Positions 7,468 through 18,360 of a stretch of DNA of 64,000 nucleotides are shown one piece after another; positions within the stretch are counted from its first letter, which is position 1; every line of letters begins with the position of its first letter. Location of the stretch: positions 2,561,017 to 2,625,016 of the forward strand of contig GG704596.1 of the NCBI GenBank assembly GCA_000161775.1. Reading direction: 5' to 3'. The stretch is from Ruegeria lacuscaerulensis ITI-1157. Its GTDB lineage: Bacteria; Pseudomonadota; Alphaproteobacteria; Rhodobacterales; Rhodobacteraceae. The translations under genes were made by a program, and so were the position numbers. A model generated the notes under the pieces. That model was not told where the DNA came from, did not search any database, and saw nothing but the letters and a program-made list of their open reading frames with translations.

Positions 7468-8357
7468 AGGGGGGTCTCTCCGGATACATAGGTTGCGGCG
7501 GCATGCAGGGCGCGGGTCAGCGCCTCGTCGATGCTGGCGCCATTGGCTTCGGCGGCGATATGGGCCGCCATGAACGTGTCGCCCGCCCCGGTCACGCGCG
7601 TGACCAGAACCGACGGGGGTTTCTGGGTGATCACCGCCTGGGCACTGGCCACGGTGGCCGAGTTGCCCCCGTCGGTAACAAGCGCACGCAGCGCGCCCCG
7701 GTCCAGCAGCGCGCGGGCAGCGGTTTCGGAATCGGAGAACTCGCGCTGGCACAGCAGCCCGGCTTCCTCGAGGTTCACATACAGCGTGGCCCGGCCGTGC
7801 TTGAGGAAGGGCGACAGCCGTTCGGCCTTGCCGGGCGAGGCCGGGGCCACGCGCAGGTCGGCGCGGGCGAAGGCCGGGCTGACGGCGATTTCTTCCAGAA
7901 GGTCCAGCGTCAGGTTGCCGTCCAGCGCGATCTGCCCTTCGAACGGGGTGTTTTCATAGCCCAGCGGGCCATGGATCAGCGGGCGCAGGATCTTGGCACC
8001 GGCGGCCTCGAGCGAATGGGCGTCGGCGATGGCGGCGATCAGGCCGTTTGCGCCTTCGACCGCCATGTAACGGTCGGTGGGCAGGTCCTGCGAGCGGTAG
8101 ACATGGGTCGTGTCCATGCCCAGCCGCTTGCAGGCATGGACCAGCTCGTCGCCTTCGGGGTCGCTGCCGATGGCGGTCAGCAGGGTCGGGGTCATGCCAA
8201 AGCGCACAAGCGTCATGGCGATGTTCATCGCCACGCCACCAGGCAGGCGCGTGATGCGGCCGGGTACGTCCGAACCTTGCCGCATGTGGCTGGCGGCTCG
8301 TCCGATCACGTCCCACAGGACGGACCCGATGCACAGGATGTCAGAATTCCGAGTCAT
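7464..8357 (-). CDS. psuK: PfkB-family carbohydrate kinase, probable pseudouridine kinase
   Basis: 297 aa. PfkB/ribokinase fold: N-terminal ILCIGSVLWDVIGR, the substrate-side GG motif in LPGGVAMNIAMTLVRFG (about residues 40-56), and the C-terminal ATP/anion-hole motif VTRVTGAGDTFMAAH with the catalytic aspartate of GAGD. The stop overlaps the psuG start (GTGA at 7464-7467), so the two are translationally coupled. That coupling is the reason for calling the substrate pseudouridine, which is phosphorylated at the 5' position before glycosidase action. Start chosen at 8357 (MTRNSDILC); an ATG at 8368 is out of frame. The pair would feed uracil and ribose 5-phosphate into salvage. Confidence 0.8.
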   Translation of the reverse strand: MTRNSDILCIGSVLWDVIGRAASHMRQGSDVPGRITRLPGGVAMNIAMTLVRFGMTPTLLTAIGSDPEGDELVHACKRLGMDTTHVYRSQDLPTDRYMAVEGANGLIAAIADAHSLEAAGAKILRPLIHGPLGYENTPFEGQIALDGNLTLDLLEEIAVSPAFARADLRVAPASPGKAERLSPFLKHGRATLYVNLEEAGLLCQREFSDSETAARALLDRGALRALVTDGGNSATVASAQAVITQKPPSVLVTRVTGAGDTFMAAHIAAEANGASIDEALTRALHAAATYVSGETPL

Positions 8358-8471
8358 GTCCTCGTCATGCCGTAGGGTCGCCGTAGGCGCAAGCCAGAAG
8401 GTACCGGAAACGCATGCCCGGTGCCGCAGGTGTCCGAATGAGCTTGTCAAAGGGCCATAACCCGGAAACAC

Positions 8472-9659
8472 TTGGCGACAGTGTTTTATCGTATTTCTGG
8501 ATCCTTTGGGTTGGCTTTTGTCTTCGGTTTTCTGGCGCTTGTCGTGCGATCCGTGCGTCCGATCCGCTTTTTCAGCGCATTCGTATTTTTGGCGGGATCG
8601 GCCGTGGCGCAAGGCGCGGGGCGGACTGTCGTCGACTTTCAGGTCGAGAACGATCAGGTGCTGCTCGAGATCACTCTGAATGCCGAGGCATTTTTGACCG
8701 GGCTCGACCCGCAGGTCGTGGCGCAGGGGGGCGAAAGTGTCAGCGCGGATTATGCCCGTTTGCGCCGACTGCCTTCGTCGGAATTGGAGCCGCTGCTGCA
8801 TGAGCGCGTAAAAGCGTGGAAACAGGAACTGGCCATCGATGCAAACGGTTCGGTTGCACTGTCCTACGAGGGCGCGCGGATTCCCGTGGTGGGCGACCCC
8901 GATCAGCCGAGGCTGTCCCGGATATTGCTGGCGGGTCCGTTGCCGCCTGAAGCCAGCGAGTTGCGTCTGACCTGGCCTGTTGGATTCGGTCCGGTCGTTC
9001 TTCGACAAAAGGGAGTCGACGCGCCCTATACCGGTCTTCTGGAGGGTGGTGAGACAAGTCCCCGAATCTCTTTGCGCGGAGGCGCGGGGATGGGGCCGCA
9101 GCAGGCCGCCAAGGCCTATTTCAAACAAGGTGTGGCAAGGGTCGTGCAGGGCCAAATGCTGCTGTCAGCGTTGGCTTTGGTGTTGGTTTTCCTTGCGCCG
9201 GGAGTGCGGCCCGTTCTGGCCCAGTTCGCCGCGTTGACACTGGGTGTTCTGGCGGCGCTGCCGCTGGGTGTCTCCCGTGTGGTTCCGTCAGGGGAAGTCG
9301 GGCATTGGTCTGCCGTTGCAGGTACCGTTGCAGTACTGGCTTTGTGGAACCTGATCGGCTCGCGGGTCCGGGCGGGGCGGCTGGGGGCCGTTTTCCTGGC
9401 CGGGTCATTCCTGGGGCTGAGCCTGTCGAGCGCGCTGGCACAGACGGGGATGCCGTCGTTGCATGTCGTGCCGGCCCTGCTGGCCTATTCGGGCGGGGTC
9501 TTGCTGGCGATGGCGAGTGTCGCCGGTCTGGCACTTGCCATAATGACCGTGCTGCTGCCCGATGCGGCCCGGCTGCGGGGGCGCATTTCTACCGTCGCAT
9601 CGCTGATGCTGGCGGGTCTGGGGCTCTACTGGGTCGCGCTGCCGGTCCTGCCGCTCTAG
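8472..9659 (+). CDS. Membrane protein, degenerate HupE/UreJ_2-like
   Basis: 395 aa from a TTG at 8472 (GTG 8481 is an alternative start). Layout: an N-terminal hydrophobic segment or signal (about residues 12-45), an extracytoplasmic domain of about 170 residues, then six or so transmembrane segments from residue 220 to the C terminus. The domain order matches HupE/UreJ_2 proteins, and A-Y-F-K-Q-G-V-A-R-V-V-Q-G aligns with their usual Y-F-x-x-G-x-x-H-I-x-x-G-x-D-H entry. However, the His and Asp-His normally found there are replaced (A-R and Q-M). If the homology is right, the metal-binding residues are lost. I would not assign nickel transport. The stop shares CTAG with the convergent thiE-like gene. 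Confidence 0.6.
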   Translation: MATVFYRISGSFGLAFVFGFLALVVRSVRPIRFFSAFVFLAGSAVAQGAGRTVVDFQVENDQVLLEITLNAEAFLTGLDPQVVAQGGESVSADYARLRRLPSSELEPLLHERVKAWKQELAIDANGSVALSYEGARIPVVGDPDQPRLSRILLAGPLPPEASELRLTWPVGFGPVVLRQKGVDAPYTGLLEGGETSPRISLRGGAGMGPQQAAKAYFKQGVARVVQGQMLLSALALVLVFLAPGVRPVLAQFAALTLGVLAALPLGVSRVVPSGEVGHWSAVAGTVAVLALWNLIGSRVRAGRLGAVFLAGSFLGLSLSSALAQTGMPSLHVVPALLAYSGGVLLAMASVAGLALAIMTVLLPDAARLRGRISTVASLMLAGLGLYWVALPVLPL

Positions 9660-10276
9660 CGCATCGGCGCCAGCAGGGTGTCGAGCGCGCGCAGCGGGTC
9701 GTCGTCGCCCCAGATCTCGTCACCGACGCCAAAGAAATCGGTGCAGGGGGCGAGGTCGGCCACCAGTTCGGGGGTCAGGCCGCCTTCGGCGACAACCGGA
9801 ACCTCGATCATCTCGGACCACCATTGGAACAGATCACGCTCGGCACGGGTCCCTTTGCCGAGGGACAGATCGCCCACGGGTCCGAAGGCCACATAATCGG
9901 CCCCGGCTTCGCCCGCGGTCATCCCGTCATGACGCGAGGTTCCGCAGAAACTGCCCACGATGGCATCCGCCCCCAGCTCTTTGCGCGCGGCCCGGACCGA
10001 GCGGGCCGCATCGTCCAGATGCACACCGTCCAGCCCCAGCCGTTGCGCCAGCAGGACATGGTTCGAGATCACCAGCGCCACGTCGCGCGCATGGGCCACC
10101 TCGCGGCAGGCGTCGGCCGCGCGGGCGATGGCGTCCTCGTCGCTGCCGGCCAGCGCCAGCCGGATGCAGGCGATCTCGGTCCCGTCCAGAACGCGGGCCA
10201 GCCGGTCGGGAAAGGTGGCCGGGTCGATGGTCGGCGGGGTGATCAGATAGATCTGAGGCTGCTCGGGGGTGTCCAT
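9656..10276 (-). CDS. Thiamine phosphate synthase family protein (ThiE/TenI-like)
   Basis: 206 aa, TIM-barrel family. Recognisable parts: IYLITPPTIDP at the start, VALVISNHVLLAQRLGLDGVHL in the middle (family D-G-V-H-L), G-T-S-R-H-D and GADYVAFGPV, and VVAEGGLTPELV near the end. ThiE joins HMP-PP and thiazole phosphate to give thiamine phosphate. Two canonical features are altered: the H-L-G-Q-x-D segment reads HLDDAA, and the T-x-T-K phosphate loop after FGPV reads GDLSLGKG. A divergent thiamine phosphate synthase is the best call, but a TenI-like relative is possible. It starts at 10276 (MDTPEQPQIYL) and overlaps the convergent membrane-protein gene by 4 bp at CTAG. Confidence 0.7.
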   Translation of the reverse strand: MDTPEQPQIYLITPPTIDPATFPDRLARVLDGTEIACIRLALAGSDEDAIARAADACREVAHARDVALVISNHVLLAQRLGLDGVHLDDAARSVRAARKELGADAIVGSFCGTSRHDGMTAGEAGADYVAFGPVGDLSLGKGTRAERDLFQWWSEMIEVPVVAEGGLTPELVADLAPCTDFFGVGDEIWGDDDPLRALDTLLAPMR

Positions 10277-10438
10277 TGGCGGATCCTTCGCGGTTGGTCT
10301 TTGGCGCGGTTTAGCCGATTGCGGCGGGGAAGCAAACTTTATTGCCCGCAGACCGCGTGATTTGCAATCGGGCAGGGCGGCCGGGCTTGCCCTGTGCCAG
10401 CGGCGGCAGTATGGCAGGCGCAACTTTCGGAGATCAGG

Positions 10439-11182
10439 ATGCCCAGCGACAGACCCCAGCCCTCATTCGTGCTTGTGCGCCCGCAGATGGGCGAAAACAT
10501 CGGTGCCGCCGCCCGGGCGATGTGGAATTTCGGTCTGGACCGGATGCGCATCGTCGCCCCGCGCGACGGCTGGCCCAACCCCAAGGCCGTGGCCATGTCG
10601 AGCGGTGCCGGGCGGCTGCTGGACGAGGCGCAGCTGTTCGACGATCTGGCCGGCGCGTTGGGCGACCGCACATATGTGTTCGCCACCACCGCCCGTCAGC
10701 GCGGACTGACCAAACCCGTCTACAGCCCCGAGCGCGCCATGCAGATTGCGGCCCAGAAGGTGGCGGCGGGCGAAAAGGTGGCCGTGCTGTTCGGGCCTGA
10801 GCGGGCCGGTTTGGAGAATGAAGACATCGCCAAGGCCAATGCGATCATCTCGGTGCCGGTGAACCCCGAATATGCCTCGCTGAACCTGGGGCAGTGCGTG
10901 TTGCTGACCGCCTATGAGTGGATGCGCCAGACCGGCGACGTGGTGCACGAGGCCACCGATCTGGGCAAAGGCGACTGGGCCACGGGCATCGAGGTCGAGA
11001 AACTGGTCGAACACTACGAACAGCGGCTTGAGGAGGCCGGGTTCTTCTACCCGCCGGAAAAGGCCGAAGGGATGAAGGTGAACCTGCGCAACCTGTGGTC
11101 GCGCATGCGGATGACGCGGGCCGATGTGCAGATGCTGCACGGGATCATGCGTCAGATGGTCCGCTGGAAGGACAAGGGCTGA
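10439..11182 (+). CDS. trmJ: tRNA (cytidine/uridine-2'-O)-methyltransferase TrmJ
   Basis: 247 aa. SPOUT-class RNA methyltransferase: N-terminal FVLVRPQMGENIGAAARAM (residues about 10-28, the family's V-x-P-x-x-x-x-N-x-G-A-x-A-R-x-M), VLFGPERAGLENEDI (about 118-132) and ISVPVNPEYASLNLGQCVLL (about 139-158), which together form the SAM-binding knot. The C-terminal about 80 residues match the TrmJ-specific extension. It methylates the 2'-OH of position 32 in certain tRNAs in the family's known members. Start ATG 10439 has GGAG 7 nt upstream. It is followed 60 bp later by ctaA on the same strand. Confidence 0.85.
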   Translation: MPSDRPQPSFVLVRPQMGENIGAAARAMWNFGLDRMRIVAPRDGWPNPKAVAMSSGAGRLLDEAQLFDDLAGALGDRTYVFATTARQRGLTKPVYSPERAMQIAAQKVAAGEKVAVLFGPERAGLENEDIAKANAIISVPVNPEYASLNLGQCVLLTAYEWMRQTGDVVHEATDLGKGDWATGIEVEKLVEHYEQRLEEAGFFYPPEKAEGMKVNLRNLWSRMRMTRADVQMLHGIMRQMVRWKDKG

Positions 11183-11242
11183 GGCTGGACCTTCCCGGGC
11201 ACTGGCCCTAGCTTGCGGGAAAATCAAGGACATGAGGACGGC

Positions 11243-12388
11243 ATGAGCGGCAAGCGCAGCATCTTCGAAGAAGTCTCGGGTGAACAAAAGCAGGAAACGG
11301 TCCAGCCCGGCATGATCGACCGCGGCCGGGGTGGGGCACGCAAGGCCATCCGTATCTGGCTGATGATCCTGTTCGCGCTTGTCGTCATGATGATCGCGGT
11401 GGGCGGGTTGACGCGTCTGACCGACAGCGGCCTGTCGATCACCGAATGGCGACCGGTCACCGGGGCGATCCCGCCGATGTCCGAGGCCGACTGGCAGTCC
11501 GAGTTCGACAAGTACAAACAGATCGACCAGTGGCGCATCATGAACCAGTGGATGGAGCTGGAGGACTTCAAGACCATCTACTGGTGGGAATGGGGTCACC
11601 GGCAGCTGGGCCGTGTGATCGGTCTTGTCTGGGCGCTTGGGTTCTTTGGCTTTCTGGTGCTGCGCAAGATCCCCGCAGGTTGGACCGGGCGCCTTTTGAT
11701 CCCAGGACTGCTGGGCGGCGTTCAGGGCGCCGTCGGTTGGTGGATGGTGGCCTCGGGCGTGACGCAGGGCGAGGGGATGACCGCCGTTGCCAGCTATCGC
11801 CTGGCCACCCATCTTGGCCTTGCGTTCGTGATCCTGGGCTTTCTGGCCTGGTACATCTTCATGCTGGGGCGCGAGGAACGCGACCTGATGCAGGCCCGTC
11901 GCGCGAAAGAGGCGCGGCTGTTCTCGCTTTCCACTGGGCTGCTGCACTTTGCCTTTCTGCAGATCCTGATCGGCGCATTGGTGGCGGGCATCGACGCGGG
12001 CCGCTCCTTTACCGACTGGCCGCTGATCGGCGGGCAGGTGCTGCCGCCGGACGCCACCGCGCTTGACCCGATGTGGCGCAACTTCTTCGAAAGCCCGGGG
12101 CTGGTGCAGTTCATCCACCGCTGCGTGGGCTATGTACTGTTCGCCTTCGGCATCTTCGTCTGGCGGCGCGGCAGCAGCAGCGCCCACCCGCAGACCCGGT
12201 TCGCCTTCAACGCCATGTTCGCGGCGCTGTCGCTGCAGGTGGTCGTGGGCATCCTCACGGTGGTCTACGGCGCGCCCTGGCAGATCGCCATCTTCCACCA
12301 GTTCACGGCCGTGGTCGTCTGGACCCTGATCCTGCGCGCCCGGTTCCTGACCGCCTATCCCATCGCAACCTCGCTGCGCGGAGCTTGA
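11243..12388 (+). CDS. ctaA: Heme A synthase, CtaA type 2
   Basis: 381 aa. It converts heme O to heme A for aa3-type cytochrome oxidase in the inner membrane. About eight transmembrane helices are visible, beginning RKAIRIWLMILFALVVMMIAVGGLTRLTDSGLSITEW (residues 34-70). The strings GLTRLTDSGLSI, IYWWEWGHRQLGR, HLGLAFVI and FIHRCVGYVLF carry the conserved heme-ligand histidines. Length fits the alphaproteobacterial type, which lacks the cysteine pair of Bacillus CtaA. I chose ATG 11243 (MSGKRSIFEEV) over an upstream TTG at 11213 because GAGG lies 5 nt before it. A short 4-bp gap separates it from the carboxypeptidase gene, suggesting one transcript. Confidence 0.9.
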   Translation: MSGKRSIFEEVSGEQKQETVQPGMIDRGRGGARKAIRIWLMILFALVVMMIAVGGLTRLTDSGLSITEWRPVTGAIPPMSEADWQSEFDKYKQIDQWRIMNQWMELEDFKTIYWWEWGHRQLGRVIGLVWALGFFGFLVLRKIPAGWTGRLLIPGLLGGVQGAVGWWMVASGVTQGEGMTAVASYRLATHLGLAFVILGFLAWYIFMLGREERDLMQARRAKEARLFSLSTGLLHFAFLQILIGALVAGIDAGRSFTDWPLIGGQVLPPDATALDPMWRNFFESPGLVQFIHRCVGYVLFAFGIFVWRRGSSSAHPQTRFAFNAMFAALSLQVVVGILTVVYGAPWQIAIFHQFTAVVVWTLILRARFLTAYPIATSLRGA

Positions 12389-12392
12389 CCCA

Positions 12393-13862
12393 ATGACTGC
12401 ATTCAATGACCTGATGGCCTTTCAGCGCGAAACCTCGGCGCTGGCGCAGATCGCCGGGCGCCTGGGCTGGGATCAGGAGACTGTCATGCCGCGCGGGGCC
12501 GCCAATCAGCGCGCCGAGGAGATGGCCGCAATCGAAGCCGTGTTGCATGCGCGCCGGTCCGATCCGCGCGTGGCCGAGTGGCTGGAAAACGCCCATGCCG
12601 ACACCGAGGTCGGTCAGGCGCAGTTGCGCGAAATTCGTCGCACATACGAGCGCACGGTCAAGGTGCCCGCCGATCTGGCCACTGCCATCGCCCGCGTGAC
12701 CTCGGCCGCGCAGGGCAAATGGGCACAGGCCCGCGCCGACGAGGATGTTGCCGCGTTTCTTCCGGTTCTGGAGGAAGTCGTGGCTCTGCGGCGCGAGGAA
12801 GGGGCGGCTCTGGCGCAAGGCGGCGATGTCTATGACGCGCTGGTCGAGGATTACGAGCCCTACACAACCGCCGCCCAGATCGGTGCGATCTTCGACGCCA
12901 TGCGCCCACGCCTGGTTGCGCTGCGCGCGGCTGTGCTGGACCGGCCGTCCCCGGCGGGGGTGACCGGCACCTTCGACGAAGCGGCGCAGATGAAGCTGAC
13001 GCAAAAGCTGGCCGTGACTTTCGGGTACGACTTGAACCGGGGGCGAGTGGACAAGGCCGTTCACCCGTTCAGTTCGGGCAGCGGTGATGACGTGCGGATC
13101 ACCACCCGCACCAGCGAGACCGACCCGTTCAACTGTTTCTACTCGACTATCCACGAGGTCGGGCACGCCTGCTATGAGCAGGGTATTGATCCGGCCTATG
13201 CCCTGACGCCGTTGGGCCGGGGCGTTTCGATGGGCGTCCATGAAAGTCAGAGCCGCATCTATGAAAATCAGCTGGGCCGCTCGCGCGCCTTTACAGGCTG
13301 GTTGTTTCGGCAGATGACGGACACTTTCGGTGATTTCGGCATCGCGGATGAAGATGCCTTCTATGCCGCCGTCAACCGGGTGCACAACGGATATATCCGC
13401 ACCGAGGCGGACGAAGTTCAGTACAATCTGCACGTCATGCTGCGGTTCGATCTGGAACGCGCATTGATGTCGGGCGATCTGCAGGTGCGGGACCTCGAGG
13501 CCGCGTGGAACGACCGTTTCCATGCCGATTTCGGCTATGCGGTCGACAAGCCGTCGAACGGGTGTCTGCAGGACGTGCACTGGTCGGTCGGTCTGTTTGG
13601 CTATTTCCCGACCTATTCGCTGGGCAATGTGTACGCGGGTTGCCTGTACCAGGCCCTGCGGGCGGCAGTTCCAAGTCTGGACGACCAATTGGCGCAGGGC
13701 GATACCACTGCTGCAACCGGATGGCTGCGCGAACATGTTCAGCAGCATGGCGGTCTGTATGCACCCCGCGAGGTGATCCGGCGGGCCAGCGGCATGGAGC
13801 CCGGACCCGAGCCGTTGTTGGCCTATCTCGAAGACAAATTTGGTGCGCTCTACGACTTGTAA
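12393..13862 (+). CDS. M32-family metallocarboxypeptidase (Taq carboxypeptidase type)
   Basis: 489 aa. The zinc site is explicit: HEVGH (HExxH) near residue 252 in FYSTIHEVGHACYEQG, followed by GVHESQSRIYENQLGRS, where the HES-Q-S-R motif is diagnostic of M32. DVRITTR, the family's substrate-side signature, is just upstream, and RTEADEVQYNLHVMLRFDLE and DVHWSVGLFGYFPTYSLGN are typical of the C-terminal half. It removes C-terminal residues from peptides, probably in the cytoplasm (no signal peptide). The normal family length is about 490-510. It starts 4 bp after the ctaA stop. Confidence 0.9.
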   Translation: MTAFNDLMAFQRETSALAQIAGRLGWDQETVMPRGAANQRAEEMAAIEAVLHARRSDPRVAEWLENAHADTEVGQAQLREIRRTYERTVKVPADLATAIARVTSAAQGKWAQARADEDVAAFLPVLEEVVALRREEGAALAQGGDVYDALVEDYEPYTTAAQIGAIFDAMRPRLVALRAAVLDRPSPAGVTGTFDEAAQMKLTQKLAVTFGYDLNRGRVDKAVHPFSSGSGDDVRITTRTSETDPFNCFYSTIHEVGHACYEQGIDPAYALTPLGRGVSMGVHESQSRIYENQLGRSRAFTGWLFRQMTDTFGDFGIADEDAFYAAVNRVHNGYIRTEADEVQYNLHVMLRFDLERALMSGDLQVRDLEAAWNDRFHADFGYAVDKPSNGCLQDVHWSVGLFGYFPTYSLGNVYAGCLYQALRAAVPSLDDQLAQGDTTAATGWLREHVQQHGGLYAPREVIRRASGMEPGPEPLLAYLEDKFGALYDL

Positions 13863-13925
13863 GTTTCCTGATCCGGGGTGAACGGTTAAGCTGGTCTTGG
13901 CGTTGCCAACGCGGAGGACCAGCCA

Positions 13926-14822
13926 ATGACCGGAACTGCCCGCAAGAAAGCCAGTGATTTTGACCCTCGAATCCTCGAGATTTTTGATGGTTATGTTCAC
14001 GGCAAGATGACAAAACGGGAATTCATCGCCAAAGCCGGGCGGTACACGGCCGCCGGGGTCACCGGAGCGATGATCTTGGAACAGTTGCAGCCCAACTATG
14101 CCTGGGCGCAGCAGGTTGCGCCGGACGATCCCGATATCGAAAACGCAATCGTCGAATTCGACAGCCCTGACGGACATGAGGGAACAGGCGGGCTCATGGT
14201 GCGCCCCTCCGCCGCGGAAGGTCCATTGCCAGCGGTGCTGGTCGTGCATGAAAACCGCGGGCTCAATCCCTATATTGAAGATGTCGCACGCCGCCTTGGG
14301 AAATCCGGGTTCCTGGCCTTCGCGCCCGACGGGCTGAGGCCTTTGGGCGGTTATCCCGGTACGGACGAACAAGGGCGGGAGATGCAGAAGTCGATGGATG
14401 CCGGAAAGCTGATGTCAGATTTTTTTGCGGCGTTCGAATTTTTGCGGGATCACGCGGGATCAACCGGAAAGGTCGGCGCGGTTGGGTTCTGTTATGGCGG
14501 GGGCGTGTGCAACGCCCTGGCTGTTGCGTATTCCGATTTGGCGGCGTCGGTTCCCTTCTATGGTCGCCAACCACCCGCCGAGGATGTTCCGGCAATTCAA
14601 GCACCGCTGATGATCCACTACGCCGGTTTGGATGACAGGATCAACGCAGGCTGGCCCGCCTATTCCGAGGCCCTGAAAGCCAACCAGAAAAAGTTCAGCG
14701 TCCATTTCTATCCGAACGTGAACCACGGCTTCCATAACGACACGACGCCGCGCTACGACGAAGCGGCTGCAACCCTCGCCTGGAAGCGGACGCTGGTGTT
14801 TTTTGAGAACTACCTTGGGTAA
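13926..14822 (+). CDS. Dienelactone hydrolase family protein (YghX-like)
   Basis: 298 aa. Alpha/beta hydrolase of the dienelactone type: nucleophile motif GFCYGGG with a cysteine (about residues 188-194), L-D-D-R-I-N carrying the acid, and HGFHND carrying the histidine (about residue 265). Residues 1-60 contain a helical pre-domain ('DPRILEIFDGYVHGKMTKREFI') and a hydrophobic AGRYTAAGVTGAMIL stretch. This N-terminal layout is shared with YghX-type proteins and may be a membrane-targeting or export element without a canonical twin-arginine. The substrate is unknown. It is followed by a bidirectional terminator separating it from gyrA. Confidence 0.8.
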   Translation: MTGTARKKASDFDPRILEIFDGYVHGKMTKREFIAKAGRYTAAGVTGAMILEQLQPNYAWAQQVAPDDPDIENAIVEFDSPDGHEGTGGLMVRPSAAEGPLPAVLVVHENRGLNPYIEDVARRLGKSGFLAFAPDGLRPLGGYPGTDEQGREMQKSMDAGKLMSDFFAAFEFLRDHAGSTGKVGAVGFCYGGGVCNALAVAYSDLAASVPFYGRQPPAEDVPAIQAPLMIHYAGLDDRINAGWPAYSEALKANQKKFSVHFYPNVNHGFHNDTTPRYDEAAATLAWKRTLVFFENYLG

Positions 14823-14823
14823 C

Positions 14824-14857
14824 AAAAAACCCGGCTCGGATTGGAGCCGGGTTTTTT
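14824..14857. terminator. Bidirectional intrinsic terminator between the dienelactone hydrolase gene and gyrA
   Basis: A perfect 14-bp stem: A6 + CCCGGCTC (14824-14837), a 6-nt loop, then GAGCCGGG + T6 (14844-14857). A-rich and T-rich ends on either side make it work for both convergent genes (stops at 14822 and 14861). Confidence 0.9.
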
Positions 14858-14860
14858 TGC

Positions 14861-17590
<2,730 letters not shown>

Positions 17591-17607
17591 GTAAACTGCC
17601 CGTTTTT

Positions 17608-17664
17608 TGTGCTGGGTCTATATCTTGTGGATGCATCTTATCAGACCCGGCACATAAGGTGCAA
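17608..17664 (-). promoter_or_regulatory. gyrA promoter with an overlapping inverted repeat
   Basis: On the minus strand TTGCAC (17664-17659), 18 bp, then TAAGAT (17640-17635). A 12-bp inverted repeat, TGTGCTGGGTCT (17608-17619) and AGACCCGGCACA (17643-17654), has one T-G mismatch. It places one arm in the promoter spacer and the other just past the predicted start, centres 35 bp apart. It could be an operator or a 5'-UTR hairpin. Confidence 0.45.
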
Positions 17665-17783
17665 GCAAGCAGCGCAGATGACGGACAAATCTCGGGTACG
17701 GATCTCTTAACATGTTGTTTTAATGAAATTTGAATGAGAATCATGCTAGGCTGAAGAGACCTTTTGAGAAATTGGAGGTCTGA

Positions 17784-18053
17784 ATGAAGGAAAACGAAAC
17801 CGAACTGATGCTGAAAGGGTACGGGCTGACGACGGCGGAGTTCTTTTACCGCATGCCTGACTACATCCACGTCCTGAACACCTTCATCTGGCAGGACTAC
17901 GATCTGGCGCCGGATCATCCCAAGCTGTTCAAGTTCATCGAATTCTGGCAGCGCGAGATCGAGGGGCCGCTGCATTCGGTCCGTTTCACCCACCGCAAGA
18001 TGATCGCCCCCGGCGAGTGGCAGAATGTCGTGGGTGAATACCGGCTGAACTAG
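17784..18053 (+). CDS. usg: Usg family protein
   Basis: 89 aa: MKENETELMLKGYGLTTAEF followed by FYRMPDYIHVLNTFIWQDYDLAPDHPKL, WQREIEGPLHSVRFTHRKMI and APGEWQNVVGEYRLN. This is the conserved alphaproteobacterial Usg protein, first noted upstream of trpF in Caulobacter; its function is unknown. It is acidic/aromatic and soluble, of standard length. A GGAG-like site lies before ATG 17784. It is divergent from gyrA (start 17590), and 193 bp of promoter sequence for both lie between. It is not next to trp genes here. Confidence 0.85.
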   Translation: MKENETELMLKGYGLTTAEFFYRMPDYIHVLNTFIWQDYDLAPDHPKLFKFIEFWQREIEGPLHSVRFTHRKMIAPGEWQNVVGEYRLN

Positions 18054-18310
18054 GCGCGGACCTCACCAGATCCTTTGCCTTGACGCTCTTGGGGCTTGGC
18101 CCTCGTCCCAACGGGGCCGAGCCGGACTTGCCTGAGGTTTCGACGGCGCGTCTCGGCACTGATTGTTTTTCTTGGTTTGATCCGTCAGGGAGATTTCAGG
18201 TCCGGCCGAACCCGCCATCTCTGCATTTTATACTTCCCCCGCATCTGCAATAGTGTGATTTCGACAGAAGCCTGTTTGAATACGGATTTTCATGGGAACG
18301 GTCGAGAAAA

Positions 18311-18324
18311 TGATTGCGCTAACA
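18311..18324 (+). promoter_or_regulatory. LacI-type operator-like dyad upstream of zwf
   Basis: TGATTGCGCTAACA matches the palindrome TGTTAGCGCTAACA at 12 of 14 positions, with 5 of 7 self-complementary pairs and the CG centre typical of LacI-family operators. It lies 37 bp before the zwf start codon. No LacI-type gene is in the window. The intergenic interval 18054-18360 holds no other feature that I can support. Confidence 0.35.
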
Positions 18325-18360
18325 TTGGACATGTGCGAGCGGGCGGGTTAAGGACGCTTC

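Noticed and set aside
1842-9659. Reading the two frameshifted genes as programmed frameshifting
   Set aside because: No slippery heptamer or downstream structure at either place, and psuG would need three separate shifts.
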